Below are positions 18,162-26,716 of a DNA stretch of 64,000 nt, in pieces. This stretch comes from Frondihabitans sp. 762G35 (lineage in GTDB: Bacteria; Actinomycetota; Actinomycetes; Actinomycetales; Microbacteriaceae). The notes under the pieces are model-generated. The model was not told where the DNA came from. It saw only the letters and a list, made by a program, of their open reading frames with translations, and did no database searches. Every line of letters begins with the position of its first letter. Position 1 is the stretch's first letter. The position numbers and the translations under genes are program-made. The DNA lies in assembly GCF_002074055.1 (NCBI RefSeq), contig NZ_CP014619.1:496001-560000 (forward strand), read 5' to 3'.

Positions 18162-18356
18162 ATGAAGAAAGTAGACCTCGAGAAGCGGATCGCAGAGCTG
18201 GCCGCCGAGAACAATGCGACCTGGGTCTACGCCGGAGGTACGAACCATGACAAGTTCAAACTCAACGGGACCGTGATCATGATCCCCCGACACAAAGAGA
18301 TCGGCGAGATCCTCGCAGCCAAGATCCTCAAGGACTGCAAGAAGGCCCTCGGTTAG
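18162..18356 (+). CDS. HicA-like toxin (YcfA family)
   Basis: A 64-residue protein with the HicA/YcfA-type double-stranded-RNA-binding fold pattern. WVYAGGTNHDKFKLNG carries the His expected at the active site of these mRNA interferases, followed by VIMIPRHKEIG and the closing helix AKILKDCKKAL. HicA toxins cleave mRNA during translation and are held by HicB. The HicB-like gene follows 130 bp downstream. The family assignment is by pattern; the N-terminal helix is longer than in E. coli HicA. Likely role: prophage maintenance or phage defence (inference). Confidence 0.68.
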   Translation: MKKVDLEKRIAELAAENNATWVYAGGTNHDKFKLNGTVIMIPRHKEIGEILAAKILKDCKKALG

Positions 18357-18486
18357 CCACCGGGGGCCCGGGCCCCGGCCCACACGTAAAACACCGACCA
18401 CACCTAGAACGCTGACCGTAACAAGCGCACTGACCACGCTTGACACAACTAACACACCTACCACGCCGCCCATGCAGGAGTTCATC

Positions 18487-19026
18487 ATGCCCACCCCCAC
18501 CTACCAGGTGACCGTCCGACGGGACGGCAAGTTCTGGTTCATCGAGATCCCCGAGATCGACGGCGCCACCCAGGCCCGACGCATCGACGAGATCGACGAA
18601 ATGGCCCGCGACTACATCGCGAGCTCGCTCGACATCGACCCCAAGAGCTTCGAGTTGTCCGTCAAGTTCGAGCTTCCGGAAGCCGCCGCCCTTCACGCCG
18701 AGGCCGCTGAACGCCTCCGCGACGCCGCCGCCGCAGCGCAGGCACTCGCCGCAGACGAGTCCCGCGCCGCTGCCTGGACGCTTAAGGGGCTCGGGCTCAC
18801 CTTCCGCGAGGTCGGAACTCTCCTCGGTGTCTCGCACCAGCGAGCACAGCAGCTCGTCGTGACCTACGACGGGACGATGGGAACGAAGTACGACGGCACG
18901 CTGCCTGGAGGGCTCACGACCCTCGACCTCGTTGATGCACGGTCAAATGCTGGTCGCATATTGACGGTGACAACCAAACCGGCCCGTTCGAGGGGTTTAA
19001 AAGCCGGGTCCTCTCGTTTAACCTGA
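18487..19026 (+). CDS. HicB-like antitoxin with C-terminal helix-turn-helix
   Basis: A 179-residue protein. Residues 5-60 are a HicB fold (YQVTVRRDGKFWFIEIPEIDG), then a long Ala/Glu-rich helix, then a helix-turn-helix (about 95-122, LTFREVGTLLGVSHQRAQQLV) that probably binds the operator upstream of the toxin. The tail beyond 125 is not recognised. I chose the ATG at 18,487 because AGGAG lies 6-7 bp upstream; the ATG at 18,472 would place that site inside the gene. The 130-bp gap after the toxin contains a GC palindrome and a TTGACA box, so it may also have its own promoter. Confidence 0.72.
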   Translation: MPTPTYQVTVRRDGKFWFIEIPEIDGATQARRIDEIDEMARDYIASSLDIDPKSFELSVKFELPEAAALHAEAAERLRDAAAAAQALAADESRAAAWTLKGLGLTFREVGTLLGVSHQRAQQLVVTYDGTMGTKYDGTLPGGLTTLDLVDARSNAGRILTVTTKPARSRGLKAGSSRLT

Positions 19027-19065
19027 CAGGGCACTGATCACGTCACTATCTGGGGGGAACCCGAA

Positions 19066-19512
19066 TTGAAGAAGCTCCATGTCTCCGCTGCCCTAATCCT
19101 GGCGGCCCTCGCCCTGACGGGCTGCTCGAGCACCACCACGACGGGTGCCGCTCCCGCCGACACGACGGCCGCGAAGACGCAGTCCTCCGCGCCGGCGAAG
19201 GCCGCCACGACCCGCAGTGTCACGTACGAGGTGACCGGCGATGGCACCAAGGCGATGAACGTCACCTACCTCACCTTCAACGGTGGCGGTTCCTCGCAGG
19301 CTCAGGCCACGAGCGCGCCCCTGCCGTTCAAGAAGGTCATCCCGATCAAGAGCGACCAGCTGTTCGAGTCGAGCATCTTCTCCCTCGTCGCACAGGCCGA
19401 CGACGGCACGAAGATCTCGTGCAAGATCACCGTCGACGGCAAGGTGATCCAGGAGCAGACCTCGACGGGTCAGTACTCCGTCGTCACGTGCTCGGGGTCG
19501 GCCAGCAAGTAG
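19066..19512 (+). CDS. Prophage lipoprotein, MmpS-like domain
   Basis: A 148-residue lipoprotein: signal peptide with lipobox LTGC (Cys20), Ala/Thr-rich linker, then a beta-rich domain (about 50-145, VTYEVTGDGTKAMNVTYLT to VVTCSG) resembling the MmpS family of exported accessory proteins. It should be anchored to the outer face of the membrane. The TTG start has GGGGGG upstream. Lipoproteins encoded beside phage immunity genes often block superinfection, which is a plausible role here (inference). A terminator follows. Confidence 0.78.
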   Translation: MKKLHVSAALILAALALTGCSSTTTTGAAPADTTAAKTQSSAPAKAATTRSVTYEVTGDGTKAMNVTYLTFNGGGSSQAQATSAPLPFKKVIPIKSDQLFESSIFSLVAQADDGTKISCKITVDGKVIQEQTSTGQYSVVTCSGSASK

Positions 19513-19525
19513 CCCCACGTGACAG

Positions 19526-19561
19526 AACGCCCCGCCATCTCCTCGGAGGTGGCGGGGCGTT
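19526..19561. terminator. Terminator hairpin A after the lipoprotein gene
   Basis: A long GC stem (AACGCCCCGCCA pairs with TGGCGGGGCGTT, with CTCC/GGAG inside) 13 bp after the stop. A near-copy lies at 19,909-19,940. Confidence 0.8.
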
Positions 19562-19626
19562 GTCATTGGGTGGGTGGCGCTGACGGGTTGCGCTGGGGTC
19601 CCGGGCGTAGCGCGTACGATCCACGG

Positions 19627-19893
19627 ATGGCTGTTCAACCGTTCAAGGGCTCCCGGATGGAGTGGTTCGCTGCGCACGGATGGCGGCACGAGATCGTCAC
19701 GGTCAAGGGCGGGTTCGAGCTGCGCATCCTCCCCGACCAGCGGCCGTTGACGTGGCACATCGTGAAGGTGGGCGAGGAGTACCAGGCCTCAGGCGTGATC
19801 CGGCAATCGTTCCAAGGGTGGATGCTCGACAGCGAGAGCCGGCCGTACCCCAGCGCCGATGCCGCTTTCGAGTCCTGGCTCGCCCAGCAGTAG
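19627..19893 (+). CDS. Prophage 88-residue protein of unknown function
   Basis: A single small domain, MAVQPFKGSRMEWFAAHGW at the start and SADAAFESWLAQQ at the end, with alternating strands and no membrane segment. Not recognised. The ATG at 19,627 has no ribosome site, but TACGAT ends 6 bp upstream, so the message may be leaderless. It has its own transcription unit between two near-identical terminator hairpins, which marks it as a lysogeny-expressed accessory gene. Confidence 0.6.
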   Translation: MAVQPFKGSRMEWFAAHGWRHEIVTVKGGFELRILPDQRPLTWHIVKVGEEYQASGVIRQSFQGWMLDSESRPYPSADAAFESWLAQQ

Positions 19894-19908
19894 GACCACA
19901 CGACGGAA

Positions 19909-19940
19909 CGCCCCGCCACCTCCGAGGAGATGGCGGGGCG
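19909..19940. terminator. Terminator hairpin B, bidirectional
   Basis: CGCCCCGCCA pairs with TGGCGGGGCG around a CTCC/GGAG inner stem. It closes the 88-residue gene and, being symmetric, also the long leftward tail operon that ends at 19,951. Confidence 0.75.
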
Positions 19941-19950
19941 ATGTCGTAGG

Positions 19951-20607
19951 TCAGGCCGACCGGCGAAGGTTCACCAGTGGAGCGTCGTTGCTGCCTGACA
20001 CTGACGTCGAGGCGTTGGCGAGCGCCATGGCGGTCGTGGGGAGCGCTGTCTGGCCGGACCAGGTGTAGGCGCGGATGCTCGTGTTGGAGCCGACCGTGGA
20101 CGGCACGGCGAGCTGGTAGGCGTTGTTCGTGATGCACTGGAATGCCGGCGATGTCGTCGGGGCGGCCGTCCCGGTGAGCAGCGTCGCCACCCAGTAGAGG
20201 CCGGGCTTGAGCGTGATGGGCGCGCTGAGCAGGACTGTCTTCGCGCCGGTCGTGAGCGAGGCCGACGACTGGGAGCTGCTCGCGAGCGGGCCGCCTTGGA
20301 ACTTCGGCTGACCGGTTCCGTCGTCGGCGTAGATCCCAGCGAGGAAGGCGATGTTGGTTCCGCCCGACACGGCTGTCGTGACGTTGTACAGGGCCGCGTC
20401 CGCGGTCCACGCGACAGGGCCGACGAGGAACGGAGTCAGCGTGAGCCGTTGGTAGACCGCAGTCCCCGCCGTCGCTCCGAGGATCCCACCGCCGTTGACG
20501 GAGAATCCCACGGGCGGAACGATGACGTGTGACGCCGGGATCGACAGCCCCTTGATGTCTGACGCGATCTTCGTCGCCAGCTCATCCATGAGGCCGCGGA
20601 GGCTCAT
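19951..20607 (-). CDS. Putative minor tail/fibre protein
   Basis: A 218-residue protein, last gene of the leftward late operon. It is rich in Ser, Thr, Gly and Ala with a beta-strand pattern (FLVGPVAWTADAALYNVT, PITLKPGLYWVATLLTG), as in phage receptor-binding appendages. No enzymatic motif. Its start overlaps the stop of the fibre-like gene upstream. Confidence 0.6.
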   Translation of the reverse strand: MSLRGLMDELATKIASDIKGLSIPASHVIVPPVGFSVNGGGILGATAGTAVYQRLTLTPFLVGPVAWTADAALYNVTTAVSGGTNIAFLAGIYADDGTGQPKFQGGPLASSSQSSASLTTGAKTVLLSAPITLKPGLYWVATLLTGTAAPTTSPAFQCITNNAYQLAVPSTVGSNTSIRAYTWSGQTALPTTAMALANASTSVSGSNDAPLVNLRRSA

Positions 20608-21134
20608 GCCGACTTCGCCGCGTTGTAGACGGCCACGAGGGACGACGTCGTGTCGCCGATGTCAGCCGCGGCCACGGCACCGAGGTTGCTGAGCCCCTGC
20701 GCCTTCTGCGCAGCCGAGAACGCCTGGACGTCGTCGACCCGCACCCGGTTCCCGAGCATCGTCATCATCGTGGTGGCGAAGTTCGGGTCGTTGTTCAGCG
20801 CCGTCGCGAACTCGGCAAGCGTGTCGAGCGTCGCCGGGGACGAGTTCACGACCGCGGCCACGGCTGCCTGGATCGAAGAGTTGGTCTTGGATGAGGACCA
20901 CGTCTTGCTCGTCGACGTCGATGCGTCGTCGATCGCCGCGCCGGCCGCGTTCTGCGCGTTCTGCGCGATGACGAGGACCGCGTTGATCGCCGCGGGGAGC
21001 GACGTCTTGTCGGTCGTGTTGAGGGCGTTGAGGTTCGACCCATCCTTCGCCCCGGTCGTCCACCTGGTCAGGTTGACGACGTCGGTCGCAGCGGAGGTGA
21101 TGAACCCTTCGATGAGGGATCGCAGGGAAGCCAT
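20604..21134 (-). CDS. Tail fibre-like protein
   Basis: A 176-residue protein containing the fibre-repeat type sequence SKTWSSSKTNSSIQAAVAA followed by SSPATLDTLAEFATALNNDPNF, common in phage tail fibres. Probably part of the host-recognition tip. It overlaps its neighbours on both sides at the start and stop codons. Confidence 0.65.
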   Translation of the reverse strand: MASLRSLIEGFITSAATDVVNLTRWTTGAKDGSNLNALNTTDKTSLPAAINAVLVIAQNAQNAAGAAIDDASTSTSKTWSSSKTNSSIQAAVAAVVNSSPATLDTLAEFATALNNDPNFATTMMTMLGNRVRVDDVQAFSAAQKAQGLSNLGAVAAADIGDTTSSLVAVYNAAKSA

Positions 21135-21658
21135 TAGAGGACGGCCTTTCGGTTGGCGTAGAAGAGGGCGAGGTCGGGGATGTCGTCGTAGGCCGGGTGA
21201 GGCTCGACGTCATCGACGTGGACTTGGAGGGCCGACTGCACCTCGGCCATGCTGACGCCAGCCGCAGCGCCCGGGCCCGGCGCGGTGCCAGGACTTGATG
21301 GGACGGGTGAGAGCGCCGTCAGATCGCGCGTCTCGCCGGCGTTGATGATGAAGTCGAACGGGTCGTAGTGGACGATCTTCCCGTTGGCGCGCAGTTGCGA
21401 GAACTCCACCCGCCAGGTCACCCCGCCGGGTACGCCCGCGTCCGACCCGAACAGGCGCACCCCACGGTGACCGTCCTGCACCAGATACCCGTCAGCGTCG
21501 AGCGCCCCGACGACTCGAGCAGGTACCCGCGTCGCCGGAGCGTTCTGATCGAGCATGGCGCTCGCCGGAGTGAACTTGACGTACCCGGTGAGGGGCGTGT
21601 TGTCGCTGGGCGCGAGGAGCCTGCCCGTCACGGTCGCGTAGTTCGTGGTGTCGGCCAT
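21134..21658 (-). CDS. Minor tail protein
   Basis: A 174-residue protein. Residues 5-110 form a beta-sandwich-like pattern (YATVTGRLLAPSDNTPLTGYVKFTPAS, GVTWRVEFSQL, FDFIINAGETRDL) seen in tail-tip proteins of actinophages. The ATG at 21,658 was chosen because the frame upstream is out of register with any known gene. It lies between the holin and fibre genes. Confidence 0.58.
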   Translation of the reverse strand: MADTTNYATVTGRLLAPSDNTPLTGYVKFTPASAMLDQNAPATRVPARVVGALDADGYLVQDGHRGVRLFGSDAGVPGGVTWRVEFSQLRANGKIVHYDPFDFIINAGETRDLTALSPVPSSPGTAPGPGAAAGVSMAEVQSALQVHVDDVEPHPAYDDIPDLALFYANRKAVL

Positions 21659-21684
21659 GCTGCCTCCGTCTCGCGGGTCGAGGG

Positions 21685-21993
21685 TCAGGAAGCGACGTGC
21701 TCGCCGCGGGCGACGGCGCGGGGGACGGAGCCGAGGCCGAACCTGGTCGCGAAGGCGTTCACGGCGGGGATCGCCATGATGCGTGTGAGAGCGGCCGCCG
21801 CGGCGGTGATGGCCGCGGATACGCCGACGAGCCACAGCCTCAGCTCGTTGTCGACGGGCAGGCCGAGGGCGTCGATGAGTTGGGGGAGCAGGAGCGCCCC
21901 CGAGAGGAAGGCGGGGATCCCGACCTGGACGATGGTGCGGAGGACTCGCTGGCTCTTGAACCAGATCTCTTGCACCTGGGGAGTGGTGGACAT
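21685..21993 (-). CDS. Putative holin
   Basis: A 102-residue membrane protein with two helices: about 20-42 (TIVQVGIPAFLSGALLLPQLI) and 53-74 (LRLWLVGVSAAITAAAAALTRI), and a C-terminal amphipathic part. Its size and position two genes after the M15 endolysin in the same operon support a holin that releases the endolysin. GCGAGA lies before the ATG. Confidence 0.7.
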   Translation of the reverse strand: MSTTPQVQEIWFKSQRVLRTIVQVGIPAFLSGALLLPQLIDALGLPVDNELRLWLVGVSAAITAAAAALTRIMAIPAVNAFATRFGLGSVPRAVARGEHVAS

Positions 21994-22005
21994 GGTGTCT
22001 CGCTT

Positions 22006-22512
22006 TCAGTGTCGAGGCCGTCGCCGGGGAGACGGCACATCGGTGGGTGTGGAGATGGCGCGCCGTTCGGCATCGACCTGCGCGCGGGTCATGGTGTCGT
22101 ACACGTCGGGGTCGTCCTCGAGCGGATCGTCGAGGAGTCGCTTCTGTGCGTCCGACAGCCGCGGCGGGTGGGTGGCGTGCCCCCACGCGGTGTTGACCTC
22201 GGAGACGAAGTCAATGAAGGCGTCTCGGAGATGCCGATAGGTGGCGCTGATCTTGCGGACCTGGTTGGTGCGGTTGACGAGCTTCTGTGACAGGTCGTCG
22301 ATGCGCCCTTCGAGGCGGGCGAACTCGCGCTCGGTGGCCTCGCGGAGCATCTCGAACTCGGTCTTGTTGACCTTCTCCTGCGGGGGCTTCCGTGTCCGCG
22401 CGACGCGCTTGCCAGCCTTCTGCAGCAGGTATGCGCCGAGCAGCGAGATCATCGCGACGACGACGGTCGCGACGCCGGGCGGGATGTCGAAGTCTGATGC
22501 GGCTACTGCCAT
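22006..22512 (-). CDS. DUF2746-like membrane-anchored coiled-coil protein
   Basis: A 168-residue protein with one N-terminal membrane helix (about 12-31, GVATVVVAMISLLGAYLLQK) and a long charged coiled coil (about 48-100). This matches the DUF2746 type found in lysis modules of mycobacteriophages by recall. It lies between two membrane-protein genes near the holin and endolysin and probably helps lysis, possibly as a spanin-like or holin partner (inference). Confidence 0.6.
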   Translation of the reverse strand: MAVAASDFDIPPGVATVVVAMISLLGAYLLQKAGKRVARTRKPPQEKVNKTEFEMLREATEREFARLEGRIDDLSQKLVNRTNQVRKISATYRHLRDAFIDFVSEVNTAWGHATHPPRLSDAQKRLLDDPLEDDPDVYDTMTRAQVDAERRAISTPTDVPSPRRRPRH

Positions 22513-22991
22513 CCGTGCACCTCGCGATCACGGGCGATGTCGAACACCCGCCAGAAGGGCAACAGGATGAGTCGAATCGACCCGATCGCGAGCGCAGCTC
22601 GGTCGCCGGCGTGCGGATCTCCGGGGGCGAAGAAGGCGAGGTAGATGAGGCAGACCGTGTAGGTCGAGAACAGCATCACGAGGAACGCGTTGGCGTAGAC
22701 GTCGACGCGCCACAGCTTCTGGGGGAAGTGGACTGCGACGAGGCAGGCGAGGGACGTCGCGAAGACGAGTTGCGACCAGATGGCGGCGTAGTCGGGCGCG
22801 ATCGCGTCGAAGATCGCTGGGACTCCGTACCAGATGCCGTACCAGCCGAAGGCGGCTGAGACGGCATAGGTGATCGGCAGGTAGACCCGGAGCAGGGTCG
22901 CGAGGCGGTCGTCTTCTTCCGAGACCGACCCGCGACCCCAGATCGAGGCATCTCTGAGTGCCCGAGCGTTCGCGCGCAAACGGGTGAGCAT
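22503..22991 (-). CDS. Phage multi-pass membrane protein of lysis module
   Basis: A 162-residue protein with about four hydrophobic segments (around 36-52, 70-88, 97-118 and 135-148). No family recognised. It follows the endolysin gene by 5 bp and overlaps the next gene by 10 bp, so it belongs to the lysis cassette and may be a second holin. Confidence 0.6.
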   Translation of the reverse strand: MLTRLRANARALRDASIWGRGSVSEEDDRLATLLRVYLPITYAVSAAFGWYGIWYGVPAIFDAIAPDYAAIWSQLVFATSLACLVAVHFPQKLWRVDVYANAFLVMLFSTYTVCLIYLAFFAPGDPHAGDRAALAIGSIRLILLPFWRVFDIARDREVHGWQ

Positions 22992-22996
22992 CGTGG

Positions 22997-23803
22997 TCAG
23001 AGCTGCGGGTTGCGGTTGAAGAGGTAGACCCGCTTGGGGAGCTCGTTCGCGAACGTGCGGAGGCTCTTGACCTGGCCGAGCACCTGGTCGAGGACGCCGT
23101 CTTTCTCGGCGAGCTTCGCGGCGATCTGGGCTGGCGTGAACCTGGGCGTGCGGCGCTCGGCGGCGTCAGCGAACTGGATCTGGACGTTGGTGTCGGTGAG
23201 GACCGCGTAGACGATCGCCTTGATCTCGGCCTTGCCTTCTTCGGTGAGTGCCATTTCTTCGTCTCCAATGAGAGTGGTGTTGCCGTTTCCCGCGGACGCG
23301 GTAACGGGGGCGACGTTGGTCGCGGTGCCCGGGATGAAGTGCCAGTGCCAGAGCTCGGAGGGGACGTCGTTCACCCATCCGTACCTGTGGGCGTTGGCGG
23401 CCATCCACTTGTACGCACGGCTGGTCGGGTCGCCGATCCCGGACCGCCAGTCGACGGTGACGCCGAGGCCGTGGGTGCTGGTCCCGGGGAGGGCGGCGAG
23501 GGCCTCGCCGGCCTTCTTTGACCAGTAGGAGCCGTCGTACCAGAGCCCGGTGTTCCTCGAGGTTCGGACGTAGCGCTCTCCGAAGATGAGCCGCTGGTTC
23601 GCCAGGGGGCGGTAGGCCTCGGCGAAGAACAGCGTGATGCCGAGGTCGCGTTTGAAGTCGGCCTGCATGAGGCGGGCTTGCCGGGCGGCCTCGGCGGTGA
23701 GACGGTCCGAGCCGACCACGCTGGCCGCGTGGCTGTCCTGGTAGGGGGCGAAGTTCTCGAGGACTTCGAGGGTGCTGATGTCGAGCGTGCCGTTGGCGGG
23801 CAT
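22997..23803 (-). CDS. Endolysin, M15 family D-Ala-D-Ala carboxypeptidase-like
   Basis: A 268-residue lysin. The zinc site of peptidase family M15 is complete: H111 and D118 in THGLGVTVDW, then H153/H155 in ELWHWHF. The C-terminal 90 residues are a helical region that may bind the wall or anchor the protein. The enzyme should cut the stem-peptide ends or cross-bridge at lysis. Start at the ATG 23,803, whose codon overlaps the stop of the gene upstream. Holin-like genes follow. Confidence 0.85.
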   Translation of the reverse strand: MPANGTLDISTLEVLENFAPYQDSHAASVVGSDRLTAEAARQARLMQADFKRDLGITLFFAEAYRPLANQRLIFGERYVRTSRNTGLWYDGSYWSKKAGEALAALPGTSTHGLGVTVDWRSGIGDPTSRAYKWMAANAHRYGWVNDVPSELWHWHFIPGTATNVAPVTASAGNGNTTLIGDEEMALTEEGKAEIKAIVYAVLTDTNVQIQFADAAERRTPRFTPAQIAAKLAEKDGVLDQVLGQVKSLRTFANELPKRVYLFNRNPQL

Positions 23804-24615
23804 CAAGGCTCCTGGATGGTCAGGCCGGCCAGGCGCTCGAGAGCGACGAGTCGGGTGTGGTGGGCTTCGCGGGTCGCGCGGGTCTCGGCGACGTGCTGCT
23901 GGATGAGGGCGAGGCAGACGACGCCGAGCAGCTCGTAGCGGACGCCGCGGAGCTTGTGGTTCTCGTCGTAGATGCCGAGCATCGGTTCGCGCTTCACGAC
24001 GAGCTCGGCGATGAGACCGAACTGTCGCTGCTTGGCCGGGTCGTCCTTGTAGGCGAAGACCTTCGGGATGAGGGTCACCCACTGGTCGATCTCGGGGGTG
24101 AAGTTGCCGAGGAGAGTCTTCGTCGAGAGCGTGGACGGGGCGTACCCGAAGACGCCGTTCTGGTCGACGTACATGGCGACGTATCCGGTGGTGACCTGGT
24201 TGTTCCGCACGCCTGTGGACGTGATGCCGGTGTTGGCGGTAAGGCGGCCGCCTGCGCTGAATGTGCCGCCGACGCTGCCCGTCCCGCTTGCCGAGACGGT
24301 GCTCGTCGTGGAGAGAGCCCCGTTCACAGCGAGCGCGCCACCTACGGTGAAGCCTGCCCCGGTCGTGCCGCCGGTCGTGATGTCGGACGCGGCGTGCTTG
24401 TGGCTTGTGCTCGACTTTCCAGCGAGGAGCGAGTCCGTCTGGGTCATCGTGTAGTAGGTGGTCTGGATCGTCGCGATGATCGTCGCCTGGAGGTTTTCGA
24501 CGACTGGTGCGAACGACTTCGGGATGGATGCGAGGAGTTCGCCGAGCTTCTGTTTCAGTTGGGCGATATCGCGGAGGGTGTCGTCCTCGCCTCCGAGGAC
24601 GCTGAGGCGGCTCAT
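23803..24615 (-). CDS. Tail protein with C-terminal S74 chaperone (endosialidase type)
   Basis: A 270-residue protein. The middle is a repetitive beta-structure (TTGGTTGAGFTVGGALAVNGAL, then SGTGSVGGTFSAGG). The end (about 195-265) resembles the peptidase S74 intramolecular chaperone: KVFAYKDDPAKQRQFGLIAE and VRYELLGVVCLALIQQHVAE. Such domains drive trimer folding of tail spikes and then cleave themselves off. Probably a receptor-binding spike or fibre. Confidence 0.72.
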   Translation of the reverse strand: MSRLSVLGGEDDTLRDIAQLKQKLGELLASIPKSFAPVVENLQATIIATIQTTYYTMTQTDSLLAGKSSTSHKHAASDITTGGTTGAGFTVGGALAVNGALSTTSTVSASGTGSVGGTFSAGGRLTANTGITSTGVRNNQVTTGYVAMYVDQNGVFGYAPSTLSTKTLLGNFTPEIDQWVTLIPKVFAYKDDPAKQRQFGLIAELVVKREPMLGIYDENHKLRGVRYELLGVVCLALIQQHVAETRATREAHHTRLVALERLAGLTIQEP

Positions 24616-25748
24616 CAGGTGTCTCCGTCCGTGGGTTCCTCGAAGACGGGGATGATCTTCTCGACGTCGTCGAACTTGATCTGCCAGCCGATGACGCGGC
24701 GGATGCCGTCTGCGCCCCGGGGGAACGCGGTCCGTTCGTTGGAGTCCGGGTTCTCGTAGTCGGGGGAGACGTAGTAGCCGATGTCGTCGCCGATGAACCA
24801 GTCGATTCCTAGTCGGGGTGCGTCTTCGGCGATGGCTTCGATGGCGACGGTCTTCGTGCTGCCGAAGATCCGCTGCGCGCGGGCGCGGGCGTGGTCGTTC
24901 AGCGTCGCATTGTCGGTGACATCGGTCGTCGGGGTGAATCGGTCCTCGAACGTGGGCCTGAGAGGGTCGACCGTGACGATGTGGTCGGACTGGGGCTGGT
25001 CCGAACCGACCGCCGTGCTCGTCGCGGTGACGTCGTTCGCGCCGTGCCCTTCGGTGTAGTCCTCGTCGAGCGACACGGATCCTGCCGAGCCGGGCACCTC
25101 GAACGTCGTAGCCGTGCCGAGGACCGGATCGGCGGCCGTTCCGACCCGCGTCCCGATGTACAGGACTGGGGTGATGCGCTCCGGGTTGTGCTGGCGCTCC
25201 CACCCGATGGTCCATTCCGGGCCGTCAGGGAGGTCGCTTAGCTCGGTGAGGCACGAGTAGACCGACTTCCCCAGGGCTTCTTCGTAGTCGCGATCGCGGA
25301 GGGGACCGTCGTCAGTTCCGACCTTCACGATGCGGAGGGGGATGCCACCGTTGGAGCCCTGCGTGATGTAGCGCTGCACGAGGTCAGCGACGATCTGGTT
25401 CTGGCCGACTTGCGTGTAGGACACATCTCGCACGAAGCGCCGGTTGAAGTAGCCCTCGAGCGTGACCATGCTCAGCGGGATCTTGTCGTCGTCGGTCGAC
25501 TTGTTCCGGTGTGTGATGAACGCTCCGTAGACCGGGGTGTCGTCGTTGTCGGAATCGATGAGGTTCAGGACCGTCGCGCCGGGCAGCGTCGCGCGCTCCC
25601 ACTCGTCCGGCGCCGATGCGATCGGCAGGTCGGCAGTCGCCGACTGGTACTCGCACAGCCCTACGGCGATGTCCTCGACAGCGAGGTCGGGAAGGTCCTC
25701 CAGGATCTGCCCGTTCGTCATGGCCGTGGCCACCCACGCGTAGCTCAT
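24615..25748 (-). CDS. Minor tail protein (tail tip/baseplate)
   Basis: A 377-residue protein of the tail-tip module, directly after another minor tail gene with overlapping stop and start codons. YGAFITHRNKSTDD and LSMVTLEGYFNRRFVRDVSYTQVGQNQI resemble siphovirus tail-associated hub proteins by recall. It probably forms part of the tip to which the spike attaches. Confidence 0.65.
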   Translation of the reverse strand: MSYAWVATAMTNGQILEDLPDLAVEDIAVGLCEYQSATADLPIASAPDEWERATLPGATVLNLIDSDNDDTPVYGAFITHRNKSTDDDKIPLSMVTLEGYFNRRFVRDVSYTQVGQNQIVADLVQRYITQGSNGGIPLRIVKVGTDDGPLRDRDYEEALGKSVYSCLTELSDLPDGPEWTIGWERQHNPERITPVLYIGTRVGTAADPVLGTATTFEVPGSAGSVSLDEDYTEGHGANDVTATSTAVGSDQPQSDHIVTVDPLRPTFEDRFTPTTDVTDNATLNDHARARAQRIFGSTKTVAIEAIAEDAPRLGIDWFIGDDIGYYVSPDYENPDSNERTAFPRGADGIRRVIGWQIKFDDVEKIIPVFEEPTDGDT

Positions 25749-26707
25749 CAGGACACCGGGTACGACAGACCCGTGATCTGGTACGCAGGGGTACCGGATC
25801 GAGCCGTCGGCGACTGGAACCCGACCGTGCCGTCAGCCGCGAGGATCTGCACGTCACCACCCCAGCCACTCACACCCACTGGCAGCAGAAGGTCGGCAGT
25901 CGGGCGAGCACCGACCGGGAGGGTGAACGCCGTCGCACGAGTCGTGAACGACGCGGGACGGCCGACACCTCCGCGGAGGTAGCAGATGCCGTTCAGCACC
26001 CTGTAGCCGACCACCGTCGAGATCGTGAACCCGTTCAGAAGGGCGGGCACGTTGACCCAGCCCGTGTCGGACCACGAAGTCCCGTTGAAGTACACCGGGC
26101 ACCCCATGGCGAGGTTGAAGACGCCCTGACCCGGGTACGGGTTCAAGGGGTAGCTGTTCGAATCCGCCGCGAACAACATCGCGCCGGCCGCCAGAAGCGG
26201 CGGAGCATCCCACGTGGTCGTCGGCGCACCGCCACCCGACGTCGGCATGTTGATCCGGAACAGCCGCATCGAACGAGCCGGCGTCGCCGGCACCGGAGCA
26301 CCCGACTGAGCAACGCCCGCCAGATACTTGATGTCGACCTGGGTGAGCCCCGACCCGTCCTCCTGCTGGTCCGACACCTGCGCGTAGACGATGTCCGTCC
26401 GCGGGCCCGACGAGCTCGCAGGCACCAGATCACCCGACACCAGCGCATCCGATGAGAAGAGGTAGCCACCAGCCTCGGCCGCCGTCTGCACGTCCAGACC
26501 GCCAGCCAACGGACCGCACGACCACTTCGTGGACGTCGCGCTCGCAGTGCTGGCGGGGGTGCCGGGCCGGACGCCGGAGGTGAAGCCGAGGGGCCTGGCT
26601 GCGGTCGCGCCGGCGAAGGGGATGCCGGCGACGGTCTGTCGGAGGCTGCGGCCGGAGTAGACGGGGTTCCCGTTGAGGGCGTTAACGGGGTAGACGGTGA
26701 TCGTCAT
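25748..26707 (-). CDS. Minor tail protein
   Basis: A 319-residue protein typical of siphovirus tail tips: N-terminal MTITVYPVNALNGNPVYSG, a middle rich in Gly and Ser, and a beta-rich C-terminus (VVGYRVLNGICYLRGGVG) that may bind a surface ligand. CTAGGAG lies before the ATG. No enzyme motif. Confidence 0.62.
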   Translation of the reverse strand: MTITVYPVNALNGNPVYSGRSLRQTVAGIPFAGATAARPLGFTSGVRPGTPASTASATSTKWSCGPLAGGLDVQTAAEAGGYLFSSDALVSGDLVPASSSGPRTDIVYAQVSDQQEDGSGLTQVDIKYLAGVAQSGAPVPATPARSMRLFRINMPTSGGGAPTTTWDAPPLLAAGAMLFAADSNSYPLNPYPGQGVFNLAMGCPVYFNGTSWSDTGWVNVPALLNGFTISTVVGYRVLNGICYLRGGVGRPASFTTRATAFTLPVGARPTADLLLPVGVSGWGGDVQILAADGTVGFQSPTARSGTPAYQITGLSYPVS

Positions 26708-26716
26708 GGTGATCTC

